From Candidatus Cloacimonadota bacterium (GTDB taxonomy: Bacteria; Cloacimonadota; Cloacimonadia; Cloacimonadales; TCS61), in NCBI GenBank assembly GCA_021735645.1, contig JAIPGP010000038.1, positions 1 to 33,886 of the forward strand: DNA of 33,886 nucleotides, read 5' to 3'. The position numbers were made by a program, and so were the translations under genes. Every line of letters starts with the position of its first letter. Position 1 is the stretch's first letter. A model generated the notes under the pieces. It had not been told where the DNA came from. It searched no databases and was given only the letters and a program-made list of their open reading frames with translations. Shown here piece after piece: positions 16,965 through 24,977 of the stretch.

Positions 16965-17750
16965 ATGAAAAAATCATTCATTTTCACGGTAATACTTAGT
17001 CTGATATTGTTCCTAAACTTATCAGGAGAAGATATGTACAAAGATTTTACTAAAACAGATTCTGGTCTTAAATATAAGATCACCACCCATGGCGATGGTA
17101 AACTGGCAAAAGCCGGTGACACGGTTATCATGCACTACACCGGTAAATTTGAAAATGGTGAAGTATTTGACAGCTCACTGGAACGCGGTGAGCCTTTCAG
17201 TTTCCCGCTCGGAGCAGGACGCGTGATCAAGGGCTGGGATGAAGGCGTTGCCTACCTGCATATTGGCGATAAAGCCACCTTTGTGATCCCACCCGAAATC
17301 GGATATGGTTCTACTCGTAGAGGCAGTATTCCCGCTAATTCCACCCTTATTTTTGATGTGGAACTCCTGGATATCATGTCCATCGATCCCTATGACATCA
17401 CCGGACTTGAATTGCATACTACTGATTCGGGGCTGCAATACTACATTGTAGATGCCGGTAAAGGTGATTCTCCCAGCCAGGGTTCAAATGTGGAAGTTCA
17501 TTATACCGGCTACCTGCAATCAAATAACGAGATGTTTGATTCAAGCCTGAGTCGCGGTACTCCTTTCCGTTTTTCTTTGGGAGCTGGCAGAGTTATAAAA
17601 GGCTGGGACGAAGGTGTCGCTTTAATGAAGATCGGAGCCAAATATCGTTTTATCATTCCTCCCAACCTGGGATATGGCGAACGTGGTGTTGGGCCCATTC
17701 CTGCTGGCAGTACTTTAATATTTGATGTAGAATTATTAAACTTTAATTAA
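16965..17750 (+). CDS. Exported tandem FKBP-type peptidyl-prolyl isomerase
   Basis: 261 residues. A signal peptide (about 1-20, LILFLNLSG) is followed by two complete FKBP domains at about 45-135 and 167-260. Each has the expected HYTG, FDSS, GAGRVIKGWDEGV and IPP...GYG elements, so both active sites look intact. The two domains are very alike, indicating internal duplication. FKBPs speed cis-trans isomerisation of proline bonds and help proteins fold outside the cytoplasm. The gene is 18 bases after ftsZ with its own ribosome-binding site (GAGGAG), so it is probably the last gene of the dcw transcript. Whether it acts on division proteins is unknown. The second Cys-type lipobox position is absent, so it is not an obvious lipoprotein. 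Confidence 0.95.
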   Translation: MKKSFIFTVILSLILFLNLSGEDMYKDFTKTDSGLKYKITTHGDGKLAKAGDTVIMHYTGKFENGEVFDSSLERGEPFSFPLGAGRVIKGWDEGVAYLHIGDKATFVIPPEIGYGSTRRGSIPANSTLIFDVELLDIMSIDPYDITGLELHTTDSGLQYYIVDAGKGDSPSQGSNVEVHYTGYLQSNNEMFDSSLSRGTPFRFSLGAGRVIKGWDEGVALMKIGAKYRFIIPPNLGYGERGVGPIPAGSTLIFDVELLNFN

Positions 17751-17756
17751 TCACCC

Positions 17757-17784
17757 GGGAGAGGTTCGCCTCTCCCTCACTTTT
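17757..17784 (+). terminator. Hairpin terminator of the dcw cluster
   Basis: GGGAGAGG (17757-17764), the stable TTCG tetraloop, and CCTCTCCC (17769-17776) form a perfect 8-bp stem. It starts just after the FKBP stop codon. The following T-run is short and interrupted (TCACTTTT). Confidence 0.75.
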
Positions 17785-17815
17785 CACCATTCCCTCTTCA
17801 GCAAACCACTTTTCC

Positions 17816-17843
17816 TTGACACCTGATTTATGATATTCATTTT
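17816..17843 (+). promoter_or_regulatory. Possible promoter of the ABC ATPase gene
   Basis: A perfect -35 box TTGACA is at 17816-17821. The -10 is weak: CATTTT at 17838-17843 with a 16-base spacer. The promoter is placed mainly because the dcw terminator lies upstream. Confidence 0.35.
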
Positions 17844-17871
17844 TACTCAAAATTATGTGACAGGAGTTATC

Positions 17872-18987
17872 ATGGCAAAAGTGGTAGTTAACAGTGTAGA
17901 TAAAGTATATGAAAATGGTTTTAAAGCTGTCTCAAGTGTCAGCTTCGTTGCCGAAGATAAGGAATTCGTGATTCTGGTAGGTCCTTCAGGTTGTGGAAAA
18001 TCTACTACACTCAGAATGATAGCCGGTCTGGAAGAGATCACTGATGGAGATATCTTTATCGCTGATAAACTGGTTAATAATATTCCACCCAAAGATAGAG
18101 ATATAGCTATGGTTTTTCAAAATTATGCCTTATACCCACACATGACAGTATATGAAAATATGTCATTTGCTCTTAAACTTAGAAAAACACCTAAAGCAGA
18201 AATCGACCCGATTGTCCAGGAAGCGGCTAAACTACTGGAAATTGAAGACCTGCTTGACCGCAAGCCCAAGCAGCTCTCTGGGGGTCAGAGGCAGCGTGTT
18301 GCATTAGGCAGAGCAATAGTACGTAAACCCAAAGTTTTCCTGTTTGATGAGCCCCTTTCTAATCTTGATGCCAAGCTGCGTGTACAGATGAGAGCGGAAA
18401 TCACCAGACTCCATCGCAAACTGGCAACTACCATGATCTATGTTACACATGACCAGGTGGAAGCAATGACAATGGCAGATAAAATTGTGATCATGAAAGA
18501 CGGCTTCATCCATCAGATTGATACTCCGCTCAATGTCTATAACAACCCGGTAAACCTCTTTGTCGCCGGATTTATCGGCTCTCCAGCGATTAATCAATTT
18601 AATGGCAGAATTGATGAAGTGAATGGTTCTCTCTCTTTTATTACAGCTTCATTCCAGGTACCGATCCCTCCGGAATTCAGAACAGCGATTCAATCGCATA
18701 TCGGGAAAAATGTGATTATGGGGCTGCGACCAGAAGATGTATATGATGCCCAATACGATAGTATGGCAGAAATACCGGTTAATATCACTGCTCTCTGCGA
18801 TGTAGTGGAACCAATGGGCAATGAATATGTTGTTTATTTATCGACAGGTGATACCACAATGATTGCCAGGCTTGATCCCAAGAAACTGCCTCAGGTTGAA
18901 CAGGATCTATTGATAAGTCTTGATATGAAAAAGGTTCATTTCTTTGATCCCGAAACGCAGGATTGCTTGACTCATAAAAAAAAATAA
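17872..18987 (+). CDS. ABC transporter ATPase, MalK/UgpC/MsmX family
   Basis: 371 residues. Walker A GPSGCGKST is at 37-45, Q-loop VFQNYALYPH near 81-90, signature LSGGQRQR at 135-142, Walker B FLFDEP at 156-161, and switch His193. A C-terminal TOBE/regulatory region (about 240-371) marks the CUT1 sugar-importer subfamily. No permease or binding-protein gene lies next to it, so it may serve several importers, as MsmX does in Bacillus. The start at 17872 has AGGAG five bases upstream; an earlier in-frame ATG at 17830 would add 14 residues with no ribosome-binding site. Confidence 0.9.
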   Translation: MAKVVVNSVDKVYENGFKAVSSVSFVAEDKEFVILVGPSGCGKSTTLRMIAGLEEITDGDIFIADKLVNNIPPKDRDIAMVFQNYALYPHMTVYENMSFALKLRKTPKAEIDPIVQEAAKLLEIEDLLDRKPKQLSGGQRQRVALGRAIVRKPKVFLFDEPLSNLDAKLRVQMRAEITRLHRKLATTMIYVTHDQVEAMTMADKIVIMKDGFIHQIDTPLNVYNNPVNLFVAGFIGSPAINQFNGRIDEVNGSLSFITASFQVPIPPEFRTAIQSHIGKNVIMGLRPEDVYDAQYDSMAEIPVNITALCDVVEPMGNEYVVYLSTGDTTMIARLDPKKLPQVEQDLLISLDMKKVHFFDPETQDCLTHKKK

Positions 18988-19008
18988 CTCTGCCGATTGA
19001 CAGAGTTA
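18976..19008 (-). terminator. Terminator between convergent genes
   Basis: TAACTCTG (18985-18992) and CAGAGTTA (19001-19008) form an 8-bp stem with an 8-base loop. On the - strand the stem is followed by nine T residues (18984-18976), a textbook intrinsic terminator for the 19034-20089 gene. It overlaps the lysine codons that end the ABC ATPase gene on the other strand. It could also weakly stop + strand transcription. Confidence 0.8.
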
Positions 19009-19033
19009 AATAAAATTATTAGTTTTTTAGGAT

Positions 19034-20089
19034 TTATTTATTTAATAGCTCGGAATATTTTTTCTGAGCTATTTCTTTTTGGATATAATCATGATCCAGA
19101 GCCCATTTGAGCACTTTCTCCGGTTTCTCCCGGGGATCATAGAGAACTCCTACCGGATAAAAATCACGCTCAGCAGCATCATTATTACGCACTGACAGCA
19201 TCTCATCCTCAAACAACATGATGTTTTTCTTTTCTTCATTATCTGCTATATAACTATAGCGCTGCGATTGGGCTTTTGACTTATTCTTGGGATCAATCAG
19301 CATATCAAGGAAGGACTGGGCTTCTATCAAACGGATGGAAAACAGCTCATCCCCTTTACGGATAGATTTCTTCTCAAACACTGCCCGTTTCCATTCTATT
19401 TTTACTACTTCCTGCACTGATCCCGAATCAAATAAGTGATTCTTAAGATCTTCCCTGATGTCACTAGCAAAAGTTTCAGCATCTATATCAAGATGTGATA
19501 CATCAAAAATATCCAGTAATTGCTTTTGGTTATGGAAATACTTCTCGATTAAATGATCAGCATTTGTATAACCCAGCGATTTCAGGATTGCCGGGAGCCC
19601 TTTCATCATTTTCGGTGAGCAGCTATCCAGATAATTACCGATATTCCTGCGGTCTGGCTCAATGATCAAAGTAAGCAGCCAGGCTAACTCAATAGCACTA
19701 TATCCTGCCATAATACTGATTTCTCCGATCATCTCTTCTTCTCGATGATTGGGTTTCTGATGCCGGTATTTCCTGAGCATATCACAGATAAACTGGTCTA
19801 TATAATCACTGCTGCGTAACCATAAAATGATTTTTTCCATCTCTTTCTCGTCAGGATTCTCAGCAAAATCACGGTACTCAGTGATCTTCTCATAAGACTG
19901 ATTTGCCGAAGCTATGAACATGCCCAGATAGTTTATGTCTTCAGGGGTAATCTGAAAATCAATATTAGTATATAAAGCAAGTCCTTTTATATATTTTTCC
20001 TGATCCTCGCGGCACATATTTGCCAGAGGATGATCCTCAATTCTTTCAAATCCGGTACTAACCCGCTTTATTGTTTCGAGAAAATCCAT
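19034..20089 (-). CDS. Conserved-looking helical protein of unknown function
   Basis: 351 residues; I do not recognise the family. The sequence is soluble, without signal peptide or membrane segment, and predicted from composition to be mostly helical and charged. Several parts are worth noting. Residues 40-140 are rich in acidic and aromatic positions. Residues 120-150 are a moderately hydrophobic helix pair around an EEEMIGEISIMAGYSAIELAW segment. The C-terminal third has a region with DPREKPEKVLKWALDHDY. It is a single-gene unit: its own AGGAGG ribosome-binding site, an upstream promoter candidate and a strong terminator. No catalytic motif stood out. Confidence 0.85.
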   Translation of the reverse strand: MDFLETIKRVSTGFERIEDHPLANMCREDQEKYIKGLALYTNIDFQITPEDINYLGMFIASANQSYEKITEYRDFAENPDEKEMEKIILWLRSSDYIDQFICDMLRKYRHQKPNHREEEMIGEISIMAGYSAIELAWLLTLIIEPDRRNIGNYLDSCSPKMMKGLPAILKSLGYTNADHLIEKYFHNQKQLLDIFDVSHLDIDAETFASDIREDLKNHLFDSGSVQEVVKIEWKRAVFEKKSIRKGDELFSIRLIEAQSFLDMLIDPKNKSKAQSQRYSYIADNEEKKNIMLFEDEMLSVRNNDAAERDFYPVGVLYDPREKPEKVLKWALDHDYIQKEIAQKKYSELLNK

Positions 20090-20127
20090 CTATTTCCTCC
20101 TGATTAAATATCCAGTTCTTTTTTATT

Positions 20128-20156
20128 TATTTTTTTTTTCTGCATTTTTTTGTCAA
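20128..20156 (-). promoter_or_regulatory. Possible promoter of the unknown 351-residue gene
   Basis: Reading the - strand, TTGACA (20156-20151) is followed after 17 bases by AAAATA (20133-20128), in a very A/T-rich leader about 40 bases before the start codon. The -10 is poor. Confidence 0.35.
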
Positions 20157-20230
20157 CTAAGTTAATCATTTTTTATATTATTAGTTTATTGTGTTTAATT
20201 AATTTTTTCGGGATCGCTAATGTATTAATA

Positions 20231-20268
20231 AAAATGCAGAGACTTTCTACAAAGGCAGAAAGTCTCTG
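20231..20268 (-). terminator. Terminator of the nfu-cupin-M42 operon
   Basis: CAGAGACTTTCT (20237-20248) and its perfect complement AGAAAGTCTCTG (20257-20268) form a 12-bp stem with an 8-base loop, ten bases past the M42 peptidase stop. On the - strand it is followed by a T-rich tail (complement of 20231-20235). Confidence 0.85.
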
Positions 20269-20278
20269 ATTATTAGTG

Positions 20279-21343
20279 TCATACACCTGGAATGAAATTC
20301 GTATCAACGCTAATCATCCGGGCAAATTCTGCCAGCATCTTTGCTGCTGATGCTAAATCCTCTAAGTGGATTACTTCATTCTGAGTATGCATATATCGAT
20401 TGGGAATACTGATGAGTCCTGCAGCTACACCAGCCCTGTTCACCTGCAAGGCATTCGCATCTGTGCCGGTTGCACGCGGGGCTGCTTCAATCTGATATTT
20501 CACTTTAGCTGTATCTCCGGCTTTCTTTAATAATTTGAATACCATTGGATTAATATTACAGCCCACTGAAATTACCGGTCCCTTGCCTAATCTAATGTCT
20601 CCCAGCGTATTCTTATCCATACCGGGAAAATCGGTAGCGTGTGTCACATCTAGGGCAATACCCACATGCGGGTCGATACCAAAGGCTGATGTCCGTGCAC
20701 CTCGCAATCCCACTTCTTCCTGTACAGCTGCCACGGAATACAGATTGCAGTCTATATTTTCTTTAGACAGCTCTTTCATCACAGCTGCCACCACATATAC
20801 TCCAGCTTTATTATCTGTTGCTTTGCTGGTAATTATATCCCCCTGCAAATACTCTAAACCAGGGCTAAAGGTGATGGGGTCTCCGATTCCTACTCTTTTC
20901 TCTGCTTCTTTGCGATCTGCTGCCCCGATATCGATCCATAAACTCTCCAGTTTGGGAGCATCTTTACGTTCTTCCGGCTTCAATAAGTGAATTGCTTTTC
21001 TGCCTATCACACCTCGAACCAGTTCACCTTCATGATAGATATTTACCCGGCTGCCCGGTAATAAAGCTATATCAACTCCTCCTATCGGAGTAAAATGAAT
21101 AAATCCATTATCATCAATGTAGCTAATCATTAAACCGATCTCATCTGCATGACCTACTATCATTAGACGAAGATCGCCTTTGCCTTTCTTATACGCAATC
21201 ACATTACCATGTACATCTGTGTTTACTTCATCTGCATACCTGGCGATAAATTTGCGATAGACTTCCTGTGCTGGCTGCTCAAATCCCGACGGACTGGGAG
21301 CTTCCACCAGTTCTGTAAAAAATTTCTTCATCACTTTGTCCAT
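20279..21343 (-). CDS. M42-family metallo-aminopeptidase
   Basis: 354 residues, the usual M42 length (about 350). M42 enzymes are large cytoplasmic, di-metal aminopeptidases of the TET/FrvX/YsdC group that trim short peptides. All expected ligands and catalytic residues are visible: His65 in VGHADE, Asp177 in ATDNKAG, catalytic Glu209 and ligand Glu210 in QEEVGLRG, Asp232 in ALDVTHA, and His319 in MHTQNE. The specificity for peptides over sugars is a family statement; some relatives were misnamed endoglucanases. The start at 21343 has AGGAGA upstream; Met5 is a possible alternative. It is the last gene of a three-gene - strand operon. Confidence 0.93.
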   Translation of the reverse strand: MDKVMKKFFTELVEAPSPSGFEQPAQEVYRKFIARYADEVNTDVHGNVIAYKKGKGDLRLMIVGHADEIGLMISYIDDNGFIHFTPIGGVDIALLPGSRVNIYHEGELVRGVIGRKAIHLLKPEERKDAPKLESLWIDIGAADRKEAEKRVGIGDPITFSPGLEYLQGDIITSKATDNKAGVYVVAAVMKELSKENIDCNLYSVAAVQEEVGLRGARTSAFGIDPHVGIALDVTHATDFPGMDKNTLGDIRLGKGPVISVGCNINPMVFKLLKKAGDTAKVKYQIEAAPRATGTDANALQVNRAGVAAGLISIPNRYMHTQNEVIHLEDLASAAKMLAEFARMISVDTNFIPGV

Positions 21344-21377
21344 GTCTTCTCCTGCATTATATATTTATTTCTTCATA

Positions 21378-21779
21378 TTAACAGTTATTTGCCACCCCTT
21401 TCGCAAAAGGATTTACCTTCTTCTTAGGAACATCTACAGCTTCCGGATGAGGAATAATACACAAAAACTTCAATACTCCACTACCGGTGTTTCTGTAACT
21501 GTGCTTATAGAAAGGGGGTACATAGATAACATCACCTTCCTTAAAAGGCTTGTCTCCTTCTTCTGTAACCAATACGCCTTCTCCGGAGAGGATATAGTTC
21601 TCATGCTCCCAGCTATGGGTATGATAAGGAGTAAAACCTCCAGCTGCCACTTCAAACATCCGCGTGGCAAAATTAGGTGCCCCATCTTTCTCGGAGATCA
21701 GCCAGCGTATGGATGCACCCCGTGCTCCTTCCATAGTCACTGCTTCCAGAGGGATATCACTATAATGCTTCAGTTTCAT
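21378..21779 (-). CDS. Small single-domain cupin protein
   Basis: 133 residues. The cupin motif 1 is clear (HTH at 53-55, Glu60, then ILSGEG), and motif 2 supplies His93 in PPFYKHSY, so a 3-His/1-Glu metal site is likely. Such small cupins range from isomerases and dioxygenases to sugar-binding or regulatory proteins; the substrate cannot be assigned. It sits 22 bases after the NifU-like gene and 34 before the M42 peptidase. Confidence 0.9.
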   Translation of the reverse strand: MKLKHYSDIPLEAVTMEGARGASIRWLISEKDGAPNFATRMFEVAAGGFTPYHTHSWEHENYILSGEGVLVTEEGDKPFKEGDVIYVPPFYKHSYRNTGSGVLKFLCIIPHPEAVDVPKKKVNPFAKGVANNC

Positions 21780-21801
21780 CTGTTCTCCTATGTCGAATTA
21801 G

Positions 21802-22029
21802 TTAGACTGAAATCACTTCTTTCACTTCAGGAATCTCATCCTTCAGTACTCGTTCAATGCCGGCTTTCAAGGTTAAAGTCGCCATCGGACAACTGCCACA
21901 GGCTCCCTGTAAACGTACTTCCACTACTCCATCTCCGCGGACATTGATCAATTCACAATCTCCGCCATCAGCCTGTAAGGCAGGTCTCACCTTATCCAAT
22001 ACTTCCTGAACTTTCACTTTATCAAGCAT
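21802..22029 (-). CDS. NifU-like iron-sulfur cluster scaffold (C-terminal-type domain)
   Basis: 75 residues, equivalent to the NifU/NfuA C-terminal domain alone. The conserved CxxC (Cys44-Gly-Ser-Cys47) in [10 protein letters not shown] and the [11 protein letters not shown] segment are diagnostic. Two monomers usually share one [4Fe-4S] cluster through these cysteines and pass it to client proteins. It is the first gene of a - strand operon with a good promoter and an AGGAGT ribosome-binding site. Confidence 0.95.
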   Translation of the reverse strand: MLDKVKVQEVLDKVRPALQADGGDCELINVRGDGVVEVRLQGACGSCPMATLTLKAGIERVLKDEIPEVKEVISV

Positions 22030-22056
22030 AAGTTACTCCTTTTCTTATTTTATCAT

Positions 22057-22085
22057 ATTATAATGAATATTTAGCATTAAGCCAA
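22057..22085 (-). promoter_or_regulatory. Promoter of the nfu-cupin-M42 operon
   Basis: On the - strand TTGGCT (22085-22080) is separated by 17 bases from a perfect TATAAT (22062-22057), about 28 bases before the start codon of the NifU-like gene. Confidence 0.7.
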
Positions 22086-22210
22086 AAAAACCAACAAATA
22101 TATCTTCTTAATTAAGGCAAGAAATATCATTATATTGCAGCAATCTGCTAGTCAATTAAGAAATCTTTTCACTGAATTCTGGGATGAATTTGATAAAAAA
22201 TAGAAATGAA

Positions 22211-22240
22211 TTGACTAAAAGGATAGAATTTTTCTTATAA
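22211..22240 (+). promoter_or_regulatory. Promoter candidate for the aro operon
   Basis: TTGACT (22211-22216) and TTATAA (22235-22240) are 18 bases apart. Transcription would begin around 22247, leaving an almost leaderless start at 22250 or 22256. A weaker alternative is TTTCAC/TGATAA (22167-22196), which would leave room for the ribosome-binding site. Confidence 0.5.
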
Positions 22241-22255
22241 AACTTAGGAATGAAT

Positions 22256-23599
22256 ATGAATGGAAATAAATATGGCAGATGGCTGGGAATAAGCGGTTTT
22301 GGTGAGAGTCATGGACGCGCAGTAGGAGTATTGCTGGAAGATATCAAGCCAGGGATATTATTTCCGCTGTCAGAGATAGAGCATGAACTTGAGCGTCGGC
22401 GTCCAGGCAGACATAAATATAGCAGTCAGCGGAACGAAAGCGACCGGATACAGATACTTTCAGGAGTAATCGAAGGGAAAACAACCGGAATGCCGATTTG
22501 CCTGGTAGTATATAATGAAGATCAGCGTAGTGGTGATTATGAAAGTCTGCGGGAAATATTTCGACCCGGGCATGCTGACTGGAGCTGGTTTCAGAAGTTT
22601 AAGATATTGGACTGGCGTGGTGGCGGCAGGGCATCTGGACGTGAAACAATCGCCAGAGTGGCAGCAGGAGCAGTCGTGAAAGAGCTGATTGCCCCCGCTA
22701 AAGTGGAAGCCTACCCGGTGCAGATAGGCAAAGTGAAAGCCGGAGAATTTCAGCCAGGATTCACTAATCAACTTTTCTGGCATGATCCTTCAACTTATGA
22801 CGCTGTCCTGAATGAACTTATGGAAACTAAGGCAGCAGGTGATTCTGTGGGCGGAATTCTGGAAGTAGATATCTCGGGATTGCAAGCTGGTCTTGGAGAC
22901 CCGGTGTTTGGCAAACTTGATGCGCGTCTGGCAGAAGCATTGCTTTCTATAGGTGGAGTGAAAGGGATAGAATTTGGAGCAGGGTTTAAGCTGGCAGGTT
23001 TTCACGGCAGCCAGTCAAATGACCAGATGAATGCTGACGGGTTTATCAGCAATAATAGCGGAGGAATTCTGGGTGGAGTTTCCACGGGGTCTGTAGTTAA
23101 ACTTCGTCTGGTTATCAAGCCTACATCTTCCATATCTATGAAGCAGGAAACTATTGATATCAGTGGTAAAGAGCAGGAAATAACCATTAACGGCAGACAT
23201 GATACCTGCCTGCTGTTCAGGATCATTCCCGTAGTGGAAGCCATGATACGGCTGGTGCTGGCAGATTGCCTGAGCTATCAGAAACTGGTGACAGGAGAAA
23301 ACCGGAACTTGAATGATATGCGGGAAGCACTGGATAGAATTGATGAAGATATATTACTGGCTCTTAAAAGAAGATCAGAAATAGTCAAACTTATTGGTGA
23401 ATATAAATTTCTGAATGGAATAAGAGTGAAGGATGAAGGACGCGAAAAGCAGTTACTGACTAATTTGGAAGAAAAAGCACAGCTTTGGGAGATCAATCAG
23501 GGATTAGTAAGAAATATCTGGCGAGAGTTATTATCTGAGAGCTGCCGACTGCAGGAAGGAAAAGAATATGGTAATATTAAGTCTGATCCCAGAGAGTAA
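22256..23599 (+). CDS. aroC: Chorismate synthase fused to chorismate mutase
   Basis: 447 residues. The first 345 or so are chorismate synthase, the FMN enzyme that turns EPSP into chorismate: [49 protein letters not shown] and GRHDTC are all present. The last 90 or so form an AroQ-type chorismate mutase (to prephenate), with the family arginines and lysine in [19 protein letters not shown] and GREKQ. No linker stop or second ribosome-binding site divides them. The ATG at 22256 is preferred to 22250 because TAGGA (22245-22249) fits its spacing. It overlaps aroDE by 32 bases. A direct fusion of synthase and mutase channels chorismate to prephenate. Confidence 0.94.
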   Translation: MNGNKYGRWLGISGFGESHGRAVGVLLEDIKPGILFPLSEIEHELERRRPGRHKYSSQRNESDRIQILSGVIEGKTTGMPICLVVYNEDQRSGDYESLREIFRPGHADWSWFQKFKILDWRGGGRASGRETIARVAAGAVVKELIAPAKVEAYPVQIGKVKAGEFQPGFTNQLFWHDPSTYDAVLNELMETKAAGDSVGGILEVDISGLQAGLGDPVFGKLDARLAEALLSIGGVKGIEFGAGFKLAGFHGSQSNDQMNADGFISNNSGGILGGVSTGSVVKLRLVIKPTSSISMKQETIDISGKEQEITINGRHDTCLLFRIIPVVEAMIRLVLADCLSYQKLVTGENRNLNDMREALDRIDEDILLALKRRSEIVKLIGEYKFLNGIRVKDEGREKQLLTNLEEKAQLWEINQGLVRNIWRELLSESCRLQEGKEYGNIKSDPRE

Positions 23600-24977
23600 A
23601 GCAGAAATACTGGCAATCAGGAAGCGTTATCCGGATTATTATCTGGAGTACCGGCTTGATCTGACCAGTGACTGGAGTTTTTTAGACAAAGAAACCGTGG
23701 ATGAACATGTGATCTTGACCTTGCGAGACCGCAGTGAATGCAGCAAAGATGTATTACAGAAAAAGAATATATCACTTCCTGACAAAATTAAGTTCTACTG
23801 CAACTGGATAAAAGAATTTAATTGCTTAGTTGATATAGAGCAATCCGTTCTTCACAGAATTTCAATACCGGAATTATTGAAACTGAGCAGCAATAATCTG
23901 ATCATATCAATTCATATTCATGATTATGATTGGAATGTTGCTGACCTGGCAAGGCGTTGTCTGGAAATAGAACGTAGTGAATGCCGCTATACCAAGCTGG
24001 CTTTGGCAAGTAATAGTTGGATGAAACTGCAGGGACTTGAGACTCTTATACGGACGACCGGCAGCCAGGTATTAGTGGCGTTTATGGGAGATGATGGCGT
24101 ATCCAAGCGTTGTTTCTACCGGCATATAGGAGCAGAAGGCACTTATGTGAGTTTGAAAAACAGAGCAACTGTCAACGGGCAAATGGATATTGAGCAGGCA
24201 GAAACACTGGGATTAAAGAACATTTCCGGTGTTGACCTGATCGGCGGAATCATCGGTGGTAAACAGGTAGTTTATTCTGAAGGATTAGAATATTATAATA
24301 AACTCTTTCGGAAAAAGCTGCTGAATGCCGTATATCTTCCGCTAATCATCAATGATATACATGATTTTCATTCCTGGCTGCATAGTGGCAACAGGATGGA
24401 TTATCTTTATGGTTTTTCCATCACCATGCCTTATAAAGCCGAGATCGCAGCTCTGGCAGGTAGAGAAGGAGAAACAGCAAATCTGTGGGATGGTGGGATA
24501 ATGATATTGAATACCGATTTAAAAGCAATGAATCAAATACTCAGGGAAAATATGAAGCCGGGAGAAACCGGGAAAATCTTATTACTTGGCAGTGGTGCCA
24601 GTGCTAATACTGTATTGCAGGCAACTGCCGGGAAAGCAAAAGTAACTATTTGCTCGCGTAATTTTCCGGCTGCTATCGAACTGGCAAAAAAATATAAGGC
24701 AAAATATGTAATCGCTGAAAATCTGCGAGGCAGACATTTCGATATTTTGATCAATACAACACCGCTAGGTGCGAATAATGAAGATCTGCTTGAATTTGCT
24801 GCAGGTGTTAATTTTGATACAGCTATTGATCTGCCTTACCGGACTGGTGGAACACCCCTGGGCAGGTATTGCCAGGCAAACGGCAAGAAGTATATGAGTG
24901 GTCAGGAATTCTGGATATACCAGTCAAAACCGCAAGAGAACTTTTTTTTAGCCGCTATCCATGATAAGGATAAATAG
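23568..24977 (+). CDS. aroDE: Bifunctional 3-dehydroquinate dehydratase (type I)-shikimate dehydrogenase
   Basis: 469 residues. The N-terminal half is a type I dehydroquinase, a Schiff-base enzyme: EYR (27-29), His118 and the lysine Lys143 in TKLALAS are the expected residues. From about residue 222 comes shikimate dehydrogenase: the catalytic Lys290 in SITMPYK and Asp317 in LNTD are kept, and the NADPH loop is LGSGASA (340-346). The SxS shikimate-binding motif at its start (normally GxPxxHSxSP) is degraded to GGKQVVYSEGL (230-240). Such AroDE fusions are best known from plants and Chlamydia. It starts inside the 3' end of aroC, after AGGAAGGA. Confidence 0.92.
   Translation: MVILSLIPESKAEILAIRKRYPDYYLEYRLDLTSDWSFLDKETVDEHVILTLRDRSECSKDVLQKKNISLPDKIKFYCNWIKEFNCLVDIEQSVLHRISIPELLKLSSNNLIISIHIHDYDWNVADLARRCLEIERSECRYTKLALASNSWMKLQGLETLIRTTGSQVLVAFMGDDGVSKRCFYRHIGAEGTYVSLKNRATVNGQMDIEQAETLGLKNISGVDLIGGIIGGKQVVYSEGLEYYNKLFRKKLLNAVYLPLIINDIHDFHSWLHSGNRMDYLYGFSITMPYKAEIAALAGREGETANLWDGGIMILNTDLKAMNQILRENMKPGETGKILLLGSGASANTVLQATAGKAKVTICSRNFPAAIELAKKYKAKYVIAENLRGRHFDILINTTPLGANNEDLLEFAAGVNFDTAIDLPYRTGGTPLGRYCQANGKKYMSGQEFWIYQSKPQENFFLAAIHDKDK

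Noticed and set aside
20535-20990. A + strand gene opposite the M42 peptidase
   Set aside because: It is the antisense shadow of a gene with all metal ligands intact; its translation has no recognisable features.
21336-21947. A + strand gene opposite the cupin and NifU-like genes
   Set aside because: It spans two well-supported genes on the other strand and has no ribosome-binding site.
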